This document shows positions 45,840-56,788 of a stretch of 64,000 nt of DNA, one piece after another (positions within the stretch are counted from its first letter, which is position 1; each line of letters starts with the position of its first letter). The notes under the pieces are model-generated. The model saw only the letters and a program-made list of their open reading frames with translations, was not told the origin of the DNA and did no database searches. The DNA is from Macrotis lagotis (lineage: Eukaryota > Chordata > Mammalia > Peramelemorphia > Peramelidae). Made by a program: the position numbers and the translations under genes. Location: contig NC_133660.1 in the NCBI RefSeq assembly GCF_037893015.1, forward strand, positions 165,634,911 to 165,698,910, given 5' to 3'.

Positions 45840-48208
45840 GGGAAACTGAAACATATTGGTGGACCCCCTACAACAGAATTTCTGAGAATACCCAAATTCC
45901 TCAAATTAGTCTAAATCAAATGAAAAACCTAGTAATCAGCAAAGCAGAGAGACCTATAGAAGGATTATATGTATGCTTTTCCACTTCTGGAAGGAAGAAA
46001 CATATCATTTATGAGATCTCTGTGAAGCAGAAATATTCGCCAAGAAGGGTGAGAAAGGCCAGGGAGATTCCTGCTTCCACCAAAGAAGCGATAACATCAA
46101 AGGACTTCAATTTGGCAGTTTCTCTGTCTGTGATCATTACTTTCTTTTGTGCTTTTGGCCTTGGTGCTTTCGCAAGACCTTATATTGATCGTCTATGGCA
46201 ACGAAGGTGCCAGACCAAAAGTTCCATTTCAGAAAATGCACATACTAATGAAGGGTTCTATGATGATGTAGAATTTAGCGGAAACCCAAGTCCCCTACCT
46301 GAGAATCAGCATCAAAATTCATGTAATATGAGAATCTATGAAACTACGGAATATCCAGACCTATACACATCTCATGTTGACCGTACAAAACCTGGAGCAA
46401 ACAAAATGGAGAGAGACCTGGAGCAGAGAAGGAGCAGAGTTGTCTCAGAAGATAGGAAGAGAAATGAAAACAGTCTTCCTGAAGACCATGACACCTGTTC
46501 AATTGTTTCAGAAGATACAGATGGGATTTACAATGATGCATCTTCAGAAATGTGGGAGCATGTCAACAGAAAAGACATTCTCAGAGAATTTGCAAGGGAT
46601 GAACCTTTCCATGAGGATTCAAGGAGAGGCTCTTCTGTAGACAGAATCTCACAAAAAGACCTTGGCTCATCCCAAAGCCTTTCTTCTGAGTTAAATCTGA
46701 CACTCCCAAGAGTATTTCCTCTTCCTCAAGTGCCAAGTCACCCAAAACCACAGAGTTCTGATGAGGGTGAAGAAACCAGTGAGACTGCACACTTACCATC
46801 AGATGTTGTAGGAGCTCAAAAGGGGTTTCCCAAGGAAATGCACCTGAGTTCTCACTTGCATTCCCCATCCACTGAACAGCAAATGCTCAGCAGGAGCAAT
46901 TCTAGAACACAGTATGAAGTGAATAAGAATAGGACTGTAGACAGTGACAATTTTAATCACTCCAGTATGCTTCCTAATTGGGAAAATGATTTCTATGTTG
47001 ATCATCCTAATCACATTTTAACACCAAGTTCCTTTTCTGATCATCAAAACATAAAAAATATCAACAGAGAAGACATACTCATAGATGACAATTCTGACTC
47101 AGATGAAGGATCATTATTTACTTTAAGCTCCACTGATTCAGAGCATCATGGGAACAATATTCAAGAACAGCCACATGGGGAGAGTGATCATGTAGCCCCA
47201 TGGCCCTTAGCAGAGGAGAATTATATAATTGAGGGTTCCTCTGTCCAATGGGAAAGTCCTGAGGACAATGCTAGCATTCAGAAGACTTTTGAGAAATGTG
47301 AGAATGAAAAAAAAGAACACTTTGAAAACATTATTTCCAGACCAAACATTTATTTGTCTGAGACAGATTTACCAACTTATCAGATTAATAGAAGCAATAA
47401 AAGTGGAACACAAGACTCCCCACCCAACTCACCGCCCAGCAGTCCTGTAAGTATTGAAATTCCTGGCAAGTTCATATATGATCATGTTTTGACTCTTGGT
47501 TCTGAGCCATCAGAATGCCATCATCCATGGGAAAAACAAGAACAAATCCCCATTGTGAATTCTTCATCCCAACAAACCCCACTCATGTATCCTGGAGTCC
47601 CATCAGATAGTGAGAACAGGGATTTCAAAGAAATGGATACAAAGATTTATAAAGGCAGTACCTCCAAGCAGATATCAGACACTGTTCAAAAGGAAACTCT
47701 TCCTGAGATCAACCCAGAGGAAAAACTGAAAAATTTGCAACAGAGTTTGGAAGGTAGTGACAAGAAATTAAATCTAATTGACTCTACTGAACTGAAAAAA
47801 GATCTCCTATTTCCCTCTCAGGACTCTGGTTCCAAATGGATTACAAACCAAACACTATCCCCACAATCTAATGTCTCCAGTGATGAACATTCTTTTCAGT
47901 CAGAAGGAGATGAGAAACATTTAGAAGCCTATACCAATAAGCATGTACCATTGCCTCAACAAATATTTAAACATGAAGATAAGACCCATTTACAAAGATT
48001 ACAAAATGACTTTAGCGATAATCGATGGGGTCAATATTTAGAAGATGTGATGGAATTAGATAAAAACCATCCTAACTTTTATACAAATGAGCCACAGTTC
48101 CAGAGTCTCATGGATCCTTCTGTTGGTAGCACTTATTTCAGTGAGGAACAACTTTACAGTGATGGAAGTAATGACCTGCAAACTGATAATAAAAGAGGAG
48201 GAAATTAA
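45840..48208 (+). CDS. LRRC66: LRRC66 coding exon 4: rest of Ig domain, transmembrane helix, cytoplasmic tail, stop
   Basis: 2,369 nt encoding residues 335-1122 and TAA at 48206-48208. Acceptor: a long T-rich tract then TTTTAG (AG 45838-45839). The exon opens with ETETYWW, supplying the Ig core Trp. The F-strand motif EGLYVC (Cys379) pairs with Cys327 in exon 3. After a basic linker, residues 425-444 are a clear membrane span followed by RPYIDRLWQRR, a positive-inside stop-transfer. The tail is acidic and Ser/Glu/His/Asn-rich, with NEGFYDDVEF near 465, DSDEGSLFTLSS near 755 and a Pro/Ser patch near 870. It is repeat-free and open for 2.4 kb in a repeat-saturated window, which supports selection. 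Other frames inside it are shadows. Confidence 0.95.
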
Positions 48209-48349
48209 CATTTTTTAAAGTATATTGTGGAATATTGAAATGAAAAGACTCCAAATATTTCAGGAAATTTGCCATGTACCAAAGATTGATGCAATCTTAA
48301 AAAAGAATTCCATATTCCATATGTTAAAAGAGGGTTTTTTTAAGATGAA

Positions 48350-48352
<3 letters not shown>
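48209..48352 (+). other. LRRC66: Proximal LRRC66 3' UTR
   Basis: AT-rich sequence directly after the stop codon with no recognised repeat; it runs into a (TA)n microsatellite. Confidence 0.6.
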
Positions 48353-48410
<58 letters not shown>

Positions 48411-48411
48411 A
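48353..48411. repeat. (TA)n microsatellite in LRRC66 3' UTR
   Basis: About 29 TA units with one C interruption, starting about 145 bp after the stop codon. Confidence 0.95.
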
Positions 48412-48499
48412 ATATTTTTTTTCAATTAGGAAGACTTTTTGTGAAAGAAAAATGCTACTGACTCTGGTAGTATCAAAAAGAGTAGGAAAATAATGTTAT

Positions 48500-48645
48500 T
48501 TGTTCTTATTTTGCCTCTTAATGCTTACTACTTATATGACTTTGGACAAGTTATTTAACCTTCCTGGCCTTAGTTTTCCCATTTGTAAAAGGAAAGGATT
48601 GTCACTTGATGTCCTTCTCTAAGGCCTCTTCCAGTTCTACGGTTG
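48500..48645 (+). repeat. MIR-like SINE remnant
   Basis: tgactttggacaagttattt, ccttagttttcccatttgta, then ctaaggcctcttccagttct, in MIR-like order. Confidence 0.5.
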
Positions 48646-48649
48646 TGAA

Positions 48650-49270
48650 ATGGTTAAATGTTTGTATCATATAAGTTGATTTTTTTAAGTCTAAAATCTT
48701 GAATAGTCGATGTTAGATTATTCAATTCTTTGAATATTACCAACAAATACCACAGAAATTGTTTTTGTTTTTGAAAAATATCAACAAATAAGAAAGTAAA
48801 ATAATTGTTCATAGAGTGTAAAATACAACTTCTTTCATGCAGATATATCAGGGATAATTCAATCCTTGGGTCATATTTCACAAGTGCTATGAAACTCCAT
48901 ATTTATAATTTATAGTTTCTCAATATTTATGCATTCATGGGGAGGTAAGGTATACAACTTTCTTGACTTCTGAAAAAAATGCATGATCATTTACATCTCC
49001 TTCTCCTTCCCCAATTCTCCCAACCACCACTGCCACATTTAAATCTGATCTCTAGATGTTATTCTACCATAGCAGCCTATTCTCAAATTAGTTTTGAGAT
49101 ATCAGGAGAAAAATACTTGGTAGTAGTGTCTTTAGGGGCTAAGCTCAGAGAAACCTGAAACAAAGGAAAATATACCCTTTTTATTCTGCCAAATTTATGT
49201 GACTACCAAAAAAAGGAGAAAATAGGGAAAATGCAAATTATGGAAAAGGAAGTAGTTTGTGGCTGGTCAA
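48650..49270. other. Possible distal LRRC66 3' UTR, unannotated
   Basis: AT-rich with no recognised repeat. Confidence 0.3.
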
Positions 49271-49282
49271 CCAGTCTGACTT

Positions 49283-49500
49283 GTTTTTTCCTTTTAAAGA
49301 CTTTATTTATTTTGAGTTTTACAATTTTTCCCCAATCTTGCTTCTCCCCCCTCCCCCCCGCCACAGAAGGCAATTTGCCAGTCTGTACATGTTTCGACGG
49401 TATACATTGATACAAATTGAATGTGATGAAAGAGAAATCACATCCTTAAGGAAGAAAAATAAATTATAAGAGATAGCAAGATTACACAATAAGATAACAG
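49283..49500 (-). mobile_element. 5'-truncated L1 3' end with 12-bp target-site duplication
   Basis: Reverse L1 3' UTR (attttgagttttacaatttt, C-run, ttaaggaagaaaaataaatt). ccagtctgactt occurs at 49271-49282 and 49501-49512. Confidence 0.92.
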
Positions 49501-49512
49501 CCAGTCTGACTT

Positions 49513-50165
49513 TCACTCAGGGTCAATACTCCATATAGGCCAAGTAGGTGCCACTAAAAACCAACAGGATTACTCTTGCCTCCAACTGTCTCCTCTACCA
49601 GTATATTATGGTGCTCATCTTTGCTCTATCTGGCTAATCTATTACTCTTAAGAGTCTATACTTTGGATGAAGCAACAAATGCAGAGACAACTGGTAAAAT
49701 ATATAGGTTGAGGAATAAGACAACATTCTTTCACTCATGCAATTCCATAGGTCAGTTTATAAGATTATTTTGGTGATTTTTGAAAGTGGGTGCTTGAGGT
49801 ACAAAAGACCAACATTCATAGGTATGTAGGGTCAACCAATGGAAAGTAAATATTAATAAATTCTAATAAAATGAAATTATTTTAAAATATTTATTTCATT
49901 TTTATCTCATCCTTGACATTTTAATTTTGTGTTTTATAATATATATAATATATTAATACAGTATTATATATATGTAATTTATAAATCTAGATGTATTGGC
50001 AAAGTGTGCTCAAAAATTTTTCTGATAGCTACCAGATCAAAAAAGTTTGGAGAACATTAGAATGAATTATTTTTCATCTTAGAAGGTACAGAAATATAAA
50101 TGCAGGACATAGAAACAGAATAGGGATTGGGATCACAATTCTTTCTAGGAAACTAAGGGACAGCA
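49513..50165. other. Unannotated, AT-rich
   Basis: Holds the AATAAA pair at 49855-49870; otherwise nothing recognised. Confidence 0.35.
49855..49870 (+). promoter_or_regulatory. Candidate polyadenylation signals downstream of LRRC66
   Basis: Two AATAAA hexamers at 49855-49860 and 49865-49870 are the first clear pair after the stop codon outside an inserted LINE. They would give a 3' UTR of about 1.7 kb containing a (TA)n run and an L1 fragment. A variant signal nearer the stop cannot be excluded. Confidence 0.25.
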
Positions 50166-50169
50166 TGTA

Positions 50170-51045
50170 ATCTTAATTTTATTGATATCTTTTGTTTTTA
50201 CATTGCCAAAATTTTCTCCAGATTCTCTCCTCCCTTTCCTGTCCAGAGAGCCTCATTTAACAAATGCTATTTTTAAAGAAAAGAAAAATAAGAAGGAAAA
50301 AATCAACAGCCAATTAATACATAAAATCTGAAAATATATACCAAATATACCATATATATCACAGCCTCTCACCCCTGCAGAGGAATAAGGTGGGATCCCT
50401 TCTAATATCTATTCTTTGATGTCATATTTATTCTTTATAATTTTGCAACATCTTTTTAATTTTTTTGTGATTATTCTCACCATTTAAATTGTTGCACTCA
50501 TTGCAAATATGGTTTCTTGACTTTGTTCATTTCTCTCTGTATCAGCTCCTGTAACTCTATGCTTCTCTGTATTTATCATAATTGTCACTTCTTTCAAAAT
50601 AATTCCATTATATGCATATACTATAATGTATCTAATCATTTCTTAATTCATGGAGAGACCTTATTTCTTGTTCTTTACTGCTATAAAAAATGTTGCTATA
50701 AATATTTTGGTTCATATGTATATATGTATGTATGTATGTTTGCATGTTATATATCATGGCTTTCCTCTTATCAGTTATCTCTTTGGGGCAGTAGTAGTAG
50801 AAACTCTGGGTCAAAGTTATGAACATTTTAGTCATTTTATCTGCATAATTTTAAATTGTTTTCCAAAATATTCTTACTCATAGATCCATAAACAATCCAC
50901 AGCTGTACCCTTCCTATAATATTGATTTTTCTCATCTTTATTATCTTGGCCAATTTCCTGAAGCCCCAGGGTTATTTTGATTTGCATTTCTTTTGTTAAT
51001 AGCAATTCAGAGCATTGTTTATTATGATTATTAATAATTTGCAAT
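50170..51045 (-). mobile_element. Old antisense L1 3' half
   Basis: The order ctataaatattttggttca, ctgggtcaaagttatgaaca, attttaaattgttttccaaa, attttgatttgcatttcttt is the reverse complement of the L1 ORF2 end. A (TATG)n patch sits at 50717-50743. Confidence 0.6.
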
Positions 51046-52260
51046 CCTTTTCAATTTTCAAAGGATGACACTCATTCTTTTGTTCCCCTCTCCCAAGATC
51101 CCTTAGGTAGTTTTCTTTCTGCAGGACTCTTCCTTCTACAAGTTAATTATTCTAGGGGAACCAGACTAAGGTATTTCAGGCAGTCTTCAAGAAGTGACAG
51201 AAGGCTAGTCTAACAGCTATAATGCCCAATTTTCCAAGTCTTATGCCACATGCTATGGTGGTGGTGATTATTTGCATTTAATTTAACCCCCCGAGATTTC
51301 AATAGTTCAAGCCCAGACCTCTAGACTCAAATAATTTGTGTTCTGCTGTTCTCCACATACCTTGGAGGATGATAAATTTGCTTCTACAGTCATACCCTCA
51401 ATCTTCCAGGGATTTAAGAGAGGATTATCCTTTATCCCCCACCTTCTTTCCAACAGAGCATTTAACAGATTTCCTATTGTTCTCTTGATTCTGCTTGGCA
51501 CAAATTGTGCTGCTAGTAACTTCTATTCTCCTCAGAGATAAATAACACCATCATCCAATCAAATTCTCTCTAAAGAGTCTTTTTTTATTTCAGCAGCCTA
51601 AGTGGATCTATATTGAAATCTTTCCCACTAAAAACAGTGTTGACCCAGCTGGCAGCAACCTTGTTTCCATTGAGAGCAGCTATTGTTGTCTCCTCAGCCT
51701 TTTTTAAAGAAATGATAAAGTTTTTGATAAACCTTATGTGATGACCAGGTCTCATTTTCCTTTGGTACAGGAGGGGGGGAGCAAAAATAACACACAAAAG
51801 GAAAACATTTTTCCTATAATGTTTCACTATCAATCTATTCAAATTCAGTGAGCAACTCCATAGGAACCAGGCATTGTACTTGACCCAGTGAAATAGTGCT
51901 TGCCCTCAAAAAGTTCATATTCATATAAACTTGGAACCACTATAGATAATGGGTTTGATGGTTTTTCACTCAATGGCCCTCTAAATCAACATGAGCTCTC
52001 CAAATTCTGCCAGATTTGCTTATTTATGGTCTTCATTTATAAGAGCTACTATGCAGCCTGTTTTTCAGATGAATATCACAAAAATAATGACAAACATTTA
52101 TATGGGGTTTAAGATTTACAGAGTTCTCACATAACCACTTTTTAACTTCCTTTTATGAATTGTGCCCCTCTCTCCCCATTCCGCATCACTACCAATGAAA
52201 CTTCTTGAAGGCAAAGACTAATTAACTTGCTTGTATTTATTTGTATTCCCAGTGCTTCAA
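51046..52260. other. Unannotated intergenic sequence
   Basis: No repeat or gene recognised. The minus frame 51585-51842 is not convincing. Confidence 0.35.
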
Positions 52261-52432
52261 TTTTCATGACCCATTTGGAATTTTCTTGGCAAAGTTGCTG
52301 GAGTAGTTTGCCATTTCCTTCTCCAGCTCATTTTACAGATGAGGAAACTTGCCTAGGGTCACACCACTAGAAAGTGTCAGAGGTTGAATTTGAACTCAGA
52401 AAGATGGTCCAGTGTTTTATGCACACAGCAAT
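52261..52432 (-). mobile_element. tRNA-SINE with BovB/RTE-like tail, partial
   Basis: cccatttggaattttcttgg, tttgccatttccttctccag, gatgaggaaacttgcctagg, gaatttgaactcagaaagat. The head is degraded. Confidence 0.7.
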
Positions 52433-52439
52433 GCTTAAT

Positions 52440-52660
52440 AAATGCTTTATTATTCATTCATTATCTTATTTTAGCTTCATAAGAATGATATGGGGTAGGT
52501 ATTATTATTATTTATTCCAGTTTTTATGGGTATGAAAGCTGAGGCTCTCAAAGGTTAAGTGACTTGTATAAGCAAGCCCTGTCAATCAGTAAGTACCAGT
52601 ATCACTCCCTCCAAACCCAGATCCTCCTGGCTCCCAAGAGTGCATTGGATCCACAATGCC
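52440..52660 (-). repeat. MIR-like SINE remnant
   Basis: tgcttaataaatgctttatt, gaaagctgaggctctcaaag and gttaagtgacttgtataagc resemble a reverse MIR-like element. Confidence 0.45.
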
Positions 52661-53130
52661 AAGTTTTTTTTCTGATGGCAAGAGGGAAGATTCCTGGGAG
52701 ACATTTGCTCTGTCAAAGGGCCTGGAAAGTCATTCCATTCTGCAGTTAGCATTAAGCACATACCAGAAGTAGCTATAAAAATGCCTGAGTTGGAAACCTA
52801 GGCAATGATTTACAAAACAATGGAAATGGAAACTCACTCACACCCAAATCTAGAAAACAAAACAGAACACAGAGTTCCACTTGTATATTCCAAGACTGAT
52901 TAGAAAGCAAAGAATAAACAAAAAATCGTTACATCTCTGCAAAACAGTTTATTGACATAGGAGAAAAATCTCTCCTCTAAAAAGAACATTATGAAAACGT
53001 CCATGCCCTTGGGATTCTCTTGAAGGAAAATCTTTATGAGATCTTTTCATTCTGACTTTAACAGATCTGGTAATTGACTGTCATCTTAAATTCCCAGACT
53101 CACTGAGTTTGCCCTTATGACACAGGATCA

Positions 53131-53275
53131 TAGATTTTTTAGAGCTGGAAAAGTCCTTAAGAGGTCATTTGGTCCAATCTCCTCATTTTACAAATGAGGA
53201 AATGGAGGCCCAGGGGATTGAGCCACTCATCCAAGGTTAGATAGGTAGTGAATTACAGAGTTAAGATTTGAACCA
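53131..53275 (+). repeat. Marsupial MIR-like SINE
   Basis: ggatcatagattttttagag, ccaatctcctcattttacaa, aatgaggaaatggaggccca, then a degraded tail. Confidence 0.6.
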
Positions 53276-53319
53276 TAGAAACAATTTTTACGACTAGTAT
53301 TTCTGACAAAGGACTCATA

Positions 53320-53464
53320 TATTTTTTGCAAGGCAAGTAGGGTTAAGTGGCTTGCCCAAGGCCACACGGCTAGGTAATTATTAAGTGTCTGAGACCAGAT
53401 TTGAACCCAGGTACTCCTGACTCCAAAGCCAGTGCTTTTATCCACTGCACCACCTAGCCACCCC
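53320..53464 (-). mobile_element. WSINE1-type SINE
   Basis: ttttttgcaaggcaagtagg, ggccacacggctaggtaatt, aacccaggtactcctgactc, ccacctagccaccccc. Confidence 0.88.
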
Positions 53465-53514
53465 CTCATTTCTAAAATATACAGAGAACTGAGTCAAAAT
53501 TTTTTTAAAGAAAA

Positions 53515-53930
53515 GACAAGCCATTCCCCAATTGGTAAATAGTCAAAAGATAACAACAACATGGGAGTGATGGTCAAACTTAATGGACTTGCTTATACCA
53601 ACAGGGCAACAATCAGGCACAAATTTGGGGCATCTGCAATGAAGAATGCCATCTGTATCCTGAGAAATAATTGTAAAGTTTGAACAAAGACCAAAGACTA
53701 TTACCTTTAATTTTTAAAAAAGTTATCTTTTTTATGTAATTCTATATCTCATACTTTATGTTTCTTCCCTAAGGATATGATTTCTCTCTCATCACATTCA
53801 ACTGAGATCAATGCATACCATGGAAACTATGTAAAGACTAACAAACTACCTTCTATGGGGGGGGGGGAGCAAGGTTAAGGGGAAAATTGTAAAATTCAAA
53901 ATAAACAAAATCTTTTTAAAAGAAAAAAAA
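53515..53930 (+). mobile_element. 5'-truncated L1 3' end
   Basis: aacatgggagtgatggtcaa, gtttgaacaaagaccaaaga, a G-run and ttgtaaaattcaaaataaac plus A-rich tail. Confidence 0.85.
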
Positions 53931-54057
53931 GTTTGAACCACAGTCTTCTGAATCTTAATCTATTACTGTTTCCACATTGTCCTTTAGAGACTTGATCCTA
54001 TATTGTATCTTGGCAGCAGCTCCAGAATTGTCTTCTTCTTTGGACCATAATATAGGG

Positions 54058-54886
54058 CAGAGGCCCCTAAACCTTTTTGTGTGTCACCGCAACCCCTTGG
54101 GTTGACTTGTCAAGTCCATCAATCCCTTCTCAAAGTAATGTTGTTAAATACATAAAATAAACTAAACTGTTGTTTATCCTTCACTTCAAAGGACCAATCA
54201 CATCATGGGGTGACTTGCACATGAGTTAGATATAAGTGAGGCAGAGTTGTATTATGTTGTCAACCTCACACTCTCTTACAGAATCATTTGAAGTCCAGGG
54301 GCAAGAAAAAAGTTAAAATGAATGGTAGTCCAAGATAAAGTGGATGACCTTGGTGTCCTCAATGTCCGAACAAGTACAAAAAGCAATACAGAACCTGCTT
54401 CAGTTGCCTTCATAGTCTTTGGGATAAATTGTTTTCAGCCTCCCATTCTGCCATAAGAAATATTCTCATACTTCTTATGCTCACCAGAATTTAGGAAGAA
54501 GTACCACCTCTGATGTGAGAGCTTTCTGAACCCTTGTCCGGGTTGCTCTTCCACCTTTTACCTGTGGCTCCATATTACCAGTCACCACATTCTGGTAATA
54601 TCTCAACAAACAGACTAAACTATGCTGAGAGTTGTTGTTTGTCCTTAATTCCCAAAGAAGATCATAACATCAGGTGTATATGATGCCATGACATGCAACT
54701 GGATTGAGTTTGGGACAAGGGTTTACAAAGTCACCAACCTCACTTTCTCCTCCAGAGCCATTTGGGTCCAGTGACCATCCAAAAAAATAAAATCCATGAT
54801 ATTTCAAAGGAAACCAATTAGATTGAAATACAATTGTCAAAATATTTTTAAAAATCAAGCTCTGGGACCCCTGTTAAAAACCTCTG
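54058..54886 (+). mobile_element. hAT-type MITE split by a later insertion
   Basis: The left part cagaggcccctaaacc...acataaaataaac (54058-54166) and right part caaaggaaaccaattagatt...gttaaaaacctctg (54796-54886) together make the same MITE as at 11072. The intervening 630 bp is RTE-derived. Confidence 0.7.
54167..54795 (-). mobile_element. RTE-type LINE 3' end and RTE tail, inserted in the MITE
   Basis: Begins ctgttgtttatccttcactt, passes gtggatgaccttggtgtcct and ctgcttcagttgccttcata. A second gttgttgtttgtccttaatt unit starts near 54630. These match the reverse of the tail carried by the RTE-type SINEs at 3290 and 58358. Confidence 0.6.
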
Positions 54887-54986
54887 CTTTAGTAAGACTA
54901 TTCACTCTCTGTTGCATTTTCAAATATATAATGGACTATGCTTGCAGTATTTTCCCGTTTTTCAATTCTACCTCACACTATCACCA

Positions 54987-54989
<3 letters not shown>

Positions 54990-55040
<51 letters not shown>
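54990..55040. repeat. (AC)n microsatellite
   Basis: About 24 AC units. Confidence 0.97.
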
Positions 55041-55046
<6 letters not shown>

Positions 55047-55127
55047 ATACACACATACAAACACACTCTTCCTAGATCTTTCTTCAGACTTAAAATATAT
55101 AGAGGGTCTTTACCCATGTTATTTTTA

Positions 55128-55289
55128 TTTTTTTTATTTTTTACTTTTTAGATTTTTCAAGGCAGTGGGGTTAAGTGGCTTGCCCAAGGCCACACAGCTA
55201 GGTAATTATTAAGTGTCTGAGGTTGTATTTGAACCCAGGTACTCCTGACTCCAAGGCTGGTGCTCTATCCACTGCACTACCTAGCCACC
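55128..55289 (-). mobile_element. WSINE1-type SINE with 15-bp target-site duplication
   Basis: T-rich lead, tcaaggcagtggggttaagt, ggccacacagctaggtaatt, ccacctagcc-type head. cccatgttattttta occurs at 55113-55127 and 55290-55304. Confidence 0.92.
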
Positions 55290-55367
55290 CCCATGTTATT
55301 TTTAGAAAGGAACATCTAATAGATGACCAGCATGAACCTCATTAATGACCAGGAACTAATAGTATAG

Positions 55368-55462
55368 AAAAGAAGAAGAAAGAAGAAGAAGGAGGAGGAG
55401 GAGGAGGAGGAGGAGGAGGAGGAGGAGGAGGAGAAAGAAGAGGAAAAAGAAGAAGAAAAAGA
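55368..55462. repeat. (GAA)n/(GGA)n purine microsatellite
   Basis: GAA units lead into about 17 GGA units and back to GAA; one strand is pure purine. Confidence 0.95.
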
Positions 55463-55879
55463 AAATTTATAAATTAAGGTTCTGAGGTCTATTTATAATA
55501 CTATTGTAAATATCCAGCATGAATTCAACAAATTAAATAAACATGCTCAGATAACTTGGTAATTCAAAGACAAAGATAAGAAAAGCAAAGATGGGAAGGA
55601 ACATATTCTAAAGTACGATCTGGGAAGAAGGAATGAGAGTCTAAAAGCATATAGATTCTGTGGAAGTCTCTTGCTTCTATGTAATGTGCAAAACATGGAG
55701 AGCACCAAAATAACTACATAAAAAGTTGAACTAGATTAGATTTTAACAATTATTAATATGGAAATTATCTCTGAGTTAGTTATCTGTATACATTGACTCA
55801 TCAGAGTGAAGACTGGAATGAGTAAAAACAAGAATGAGAAAAAAGATATGGTACATAACAGAAATAATACTACAAGTTA

Positions 55880-56410
55880 TTGTCAAAATTTTTTTTAAAA
55901 CCTTAAGGCATGATGAAAATGCCAGACATTTCTTGCATGTATTGATGCAGAATGAATAGAACAGAACCAGAAGAAAATTATACACACTAACAACAGGGGG
56001 TGATGCTCAACCATGACAGAATTGTACATTTCAGCAGTACAATAATCAAAGACAACCTTAAAAAACTTGTGATCAAAAATCCATATCCAGAGAAGGAACT
56101 ATGGAGTTTAAATGAAGACCAAAGCTTATTATCTTCCATTTTTAAAAGCTAACTTATGTATTATGTCATTTTTTCTCTCTAATGTTTTCTTTCTTCTGTT
56201 TGGATCTGATTCTTTTCTCAGAACATGATCAATATGGATCTATGTTTAACATGATTATAGATGTAGAGTCTATATTGGATTGCCTTCTGTCAAGGAGAAG
56301 GAGGAGGGAGAAAAGTGTGGAACTCAAAACCTTGCAAGGAGAATTGGTGAAGAACTATTACATGTAGTTGTAAAAACATAGATTTTTTTAAAAAAGTAAA
56401 AATAAAATGA
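55880..56410 (+). mobile_element. Old L1 3' end
   Basis: cagaatgaatagaacagaac, gggtgatgctcaaccatgac, gagaaggaactatggagttt, ggattgccttctgtcaagga, then an A-rich end. Confidence 0.65.
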
Positions 56411-56518
56411 ATTGACCAAAAATTATCAATTAATTAATTAATTAGTTTTTTAAAAAAAGAAATAAAATGCCAGTAATTATCAACCACACTATTCTTGCCT
56501 TGATAAGTAATCTCCTAA

Positions 56519-56772
56519 GAAGAAACAGGACAGCTAGCTGGCATAATGGATACAGACCAAGTCCTGAAGTCAGGAAGACTCATCTTTCTGAGTTCATATC
56601 TGGCCTCATACAATTCCTGGCTGTAACTCTCAGCAAGTCTCTTAATCCTGTTTGTTTCAAGTTGCTCATCTGTAAAATGAGCTGGAAAAAAAAAAAAGCA
56701 AACTACTGCCATATCTTTGCCAAGAAAACCCCAATGAAGTCACAAGGACTTAAACAACTGAAAAGCAACCAC
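56519..56772 (+). mobile_element. tRNA-SINE with BovB/RTE-like tail
   Basis: aggacagctagctggcataa head, gttgctcatctgtaaaatga, tttgccaagaaaaccccaat, and aacaactgaaaagcaacc tail. Confidence 0.78.
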
Positions 56773-56788
56773 AAGAATAAACAGTCCA

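Noticed and set aside
46338-47450. Frames of 65-100 residues on both strands inside LRRC66 exon 4
   Set aside because: Shadows of the real exon 4 frame.
54796-55212. 138-residue + strand frame with a His/Thr repeat
   Set aside because: It spans a MITE end, an (AC)n microsatellite and a SINE; no real exon.
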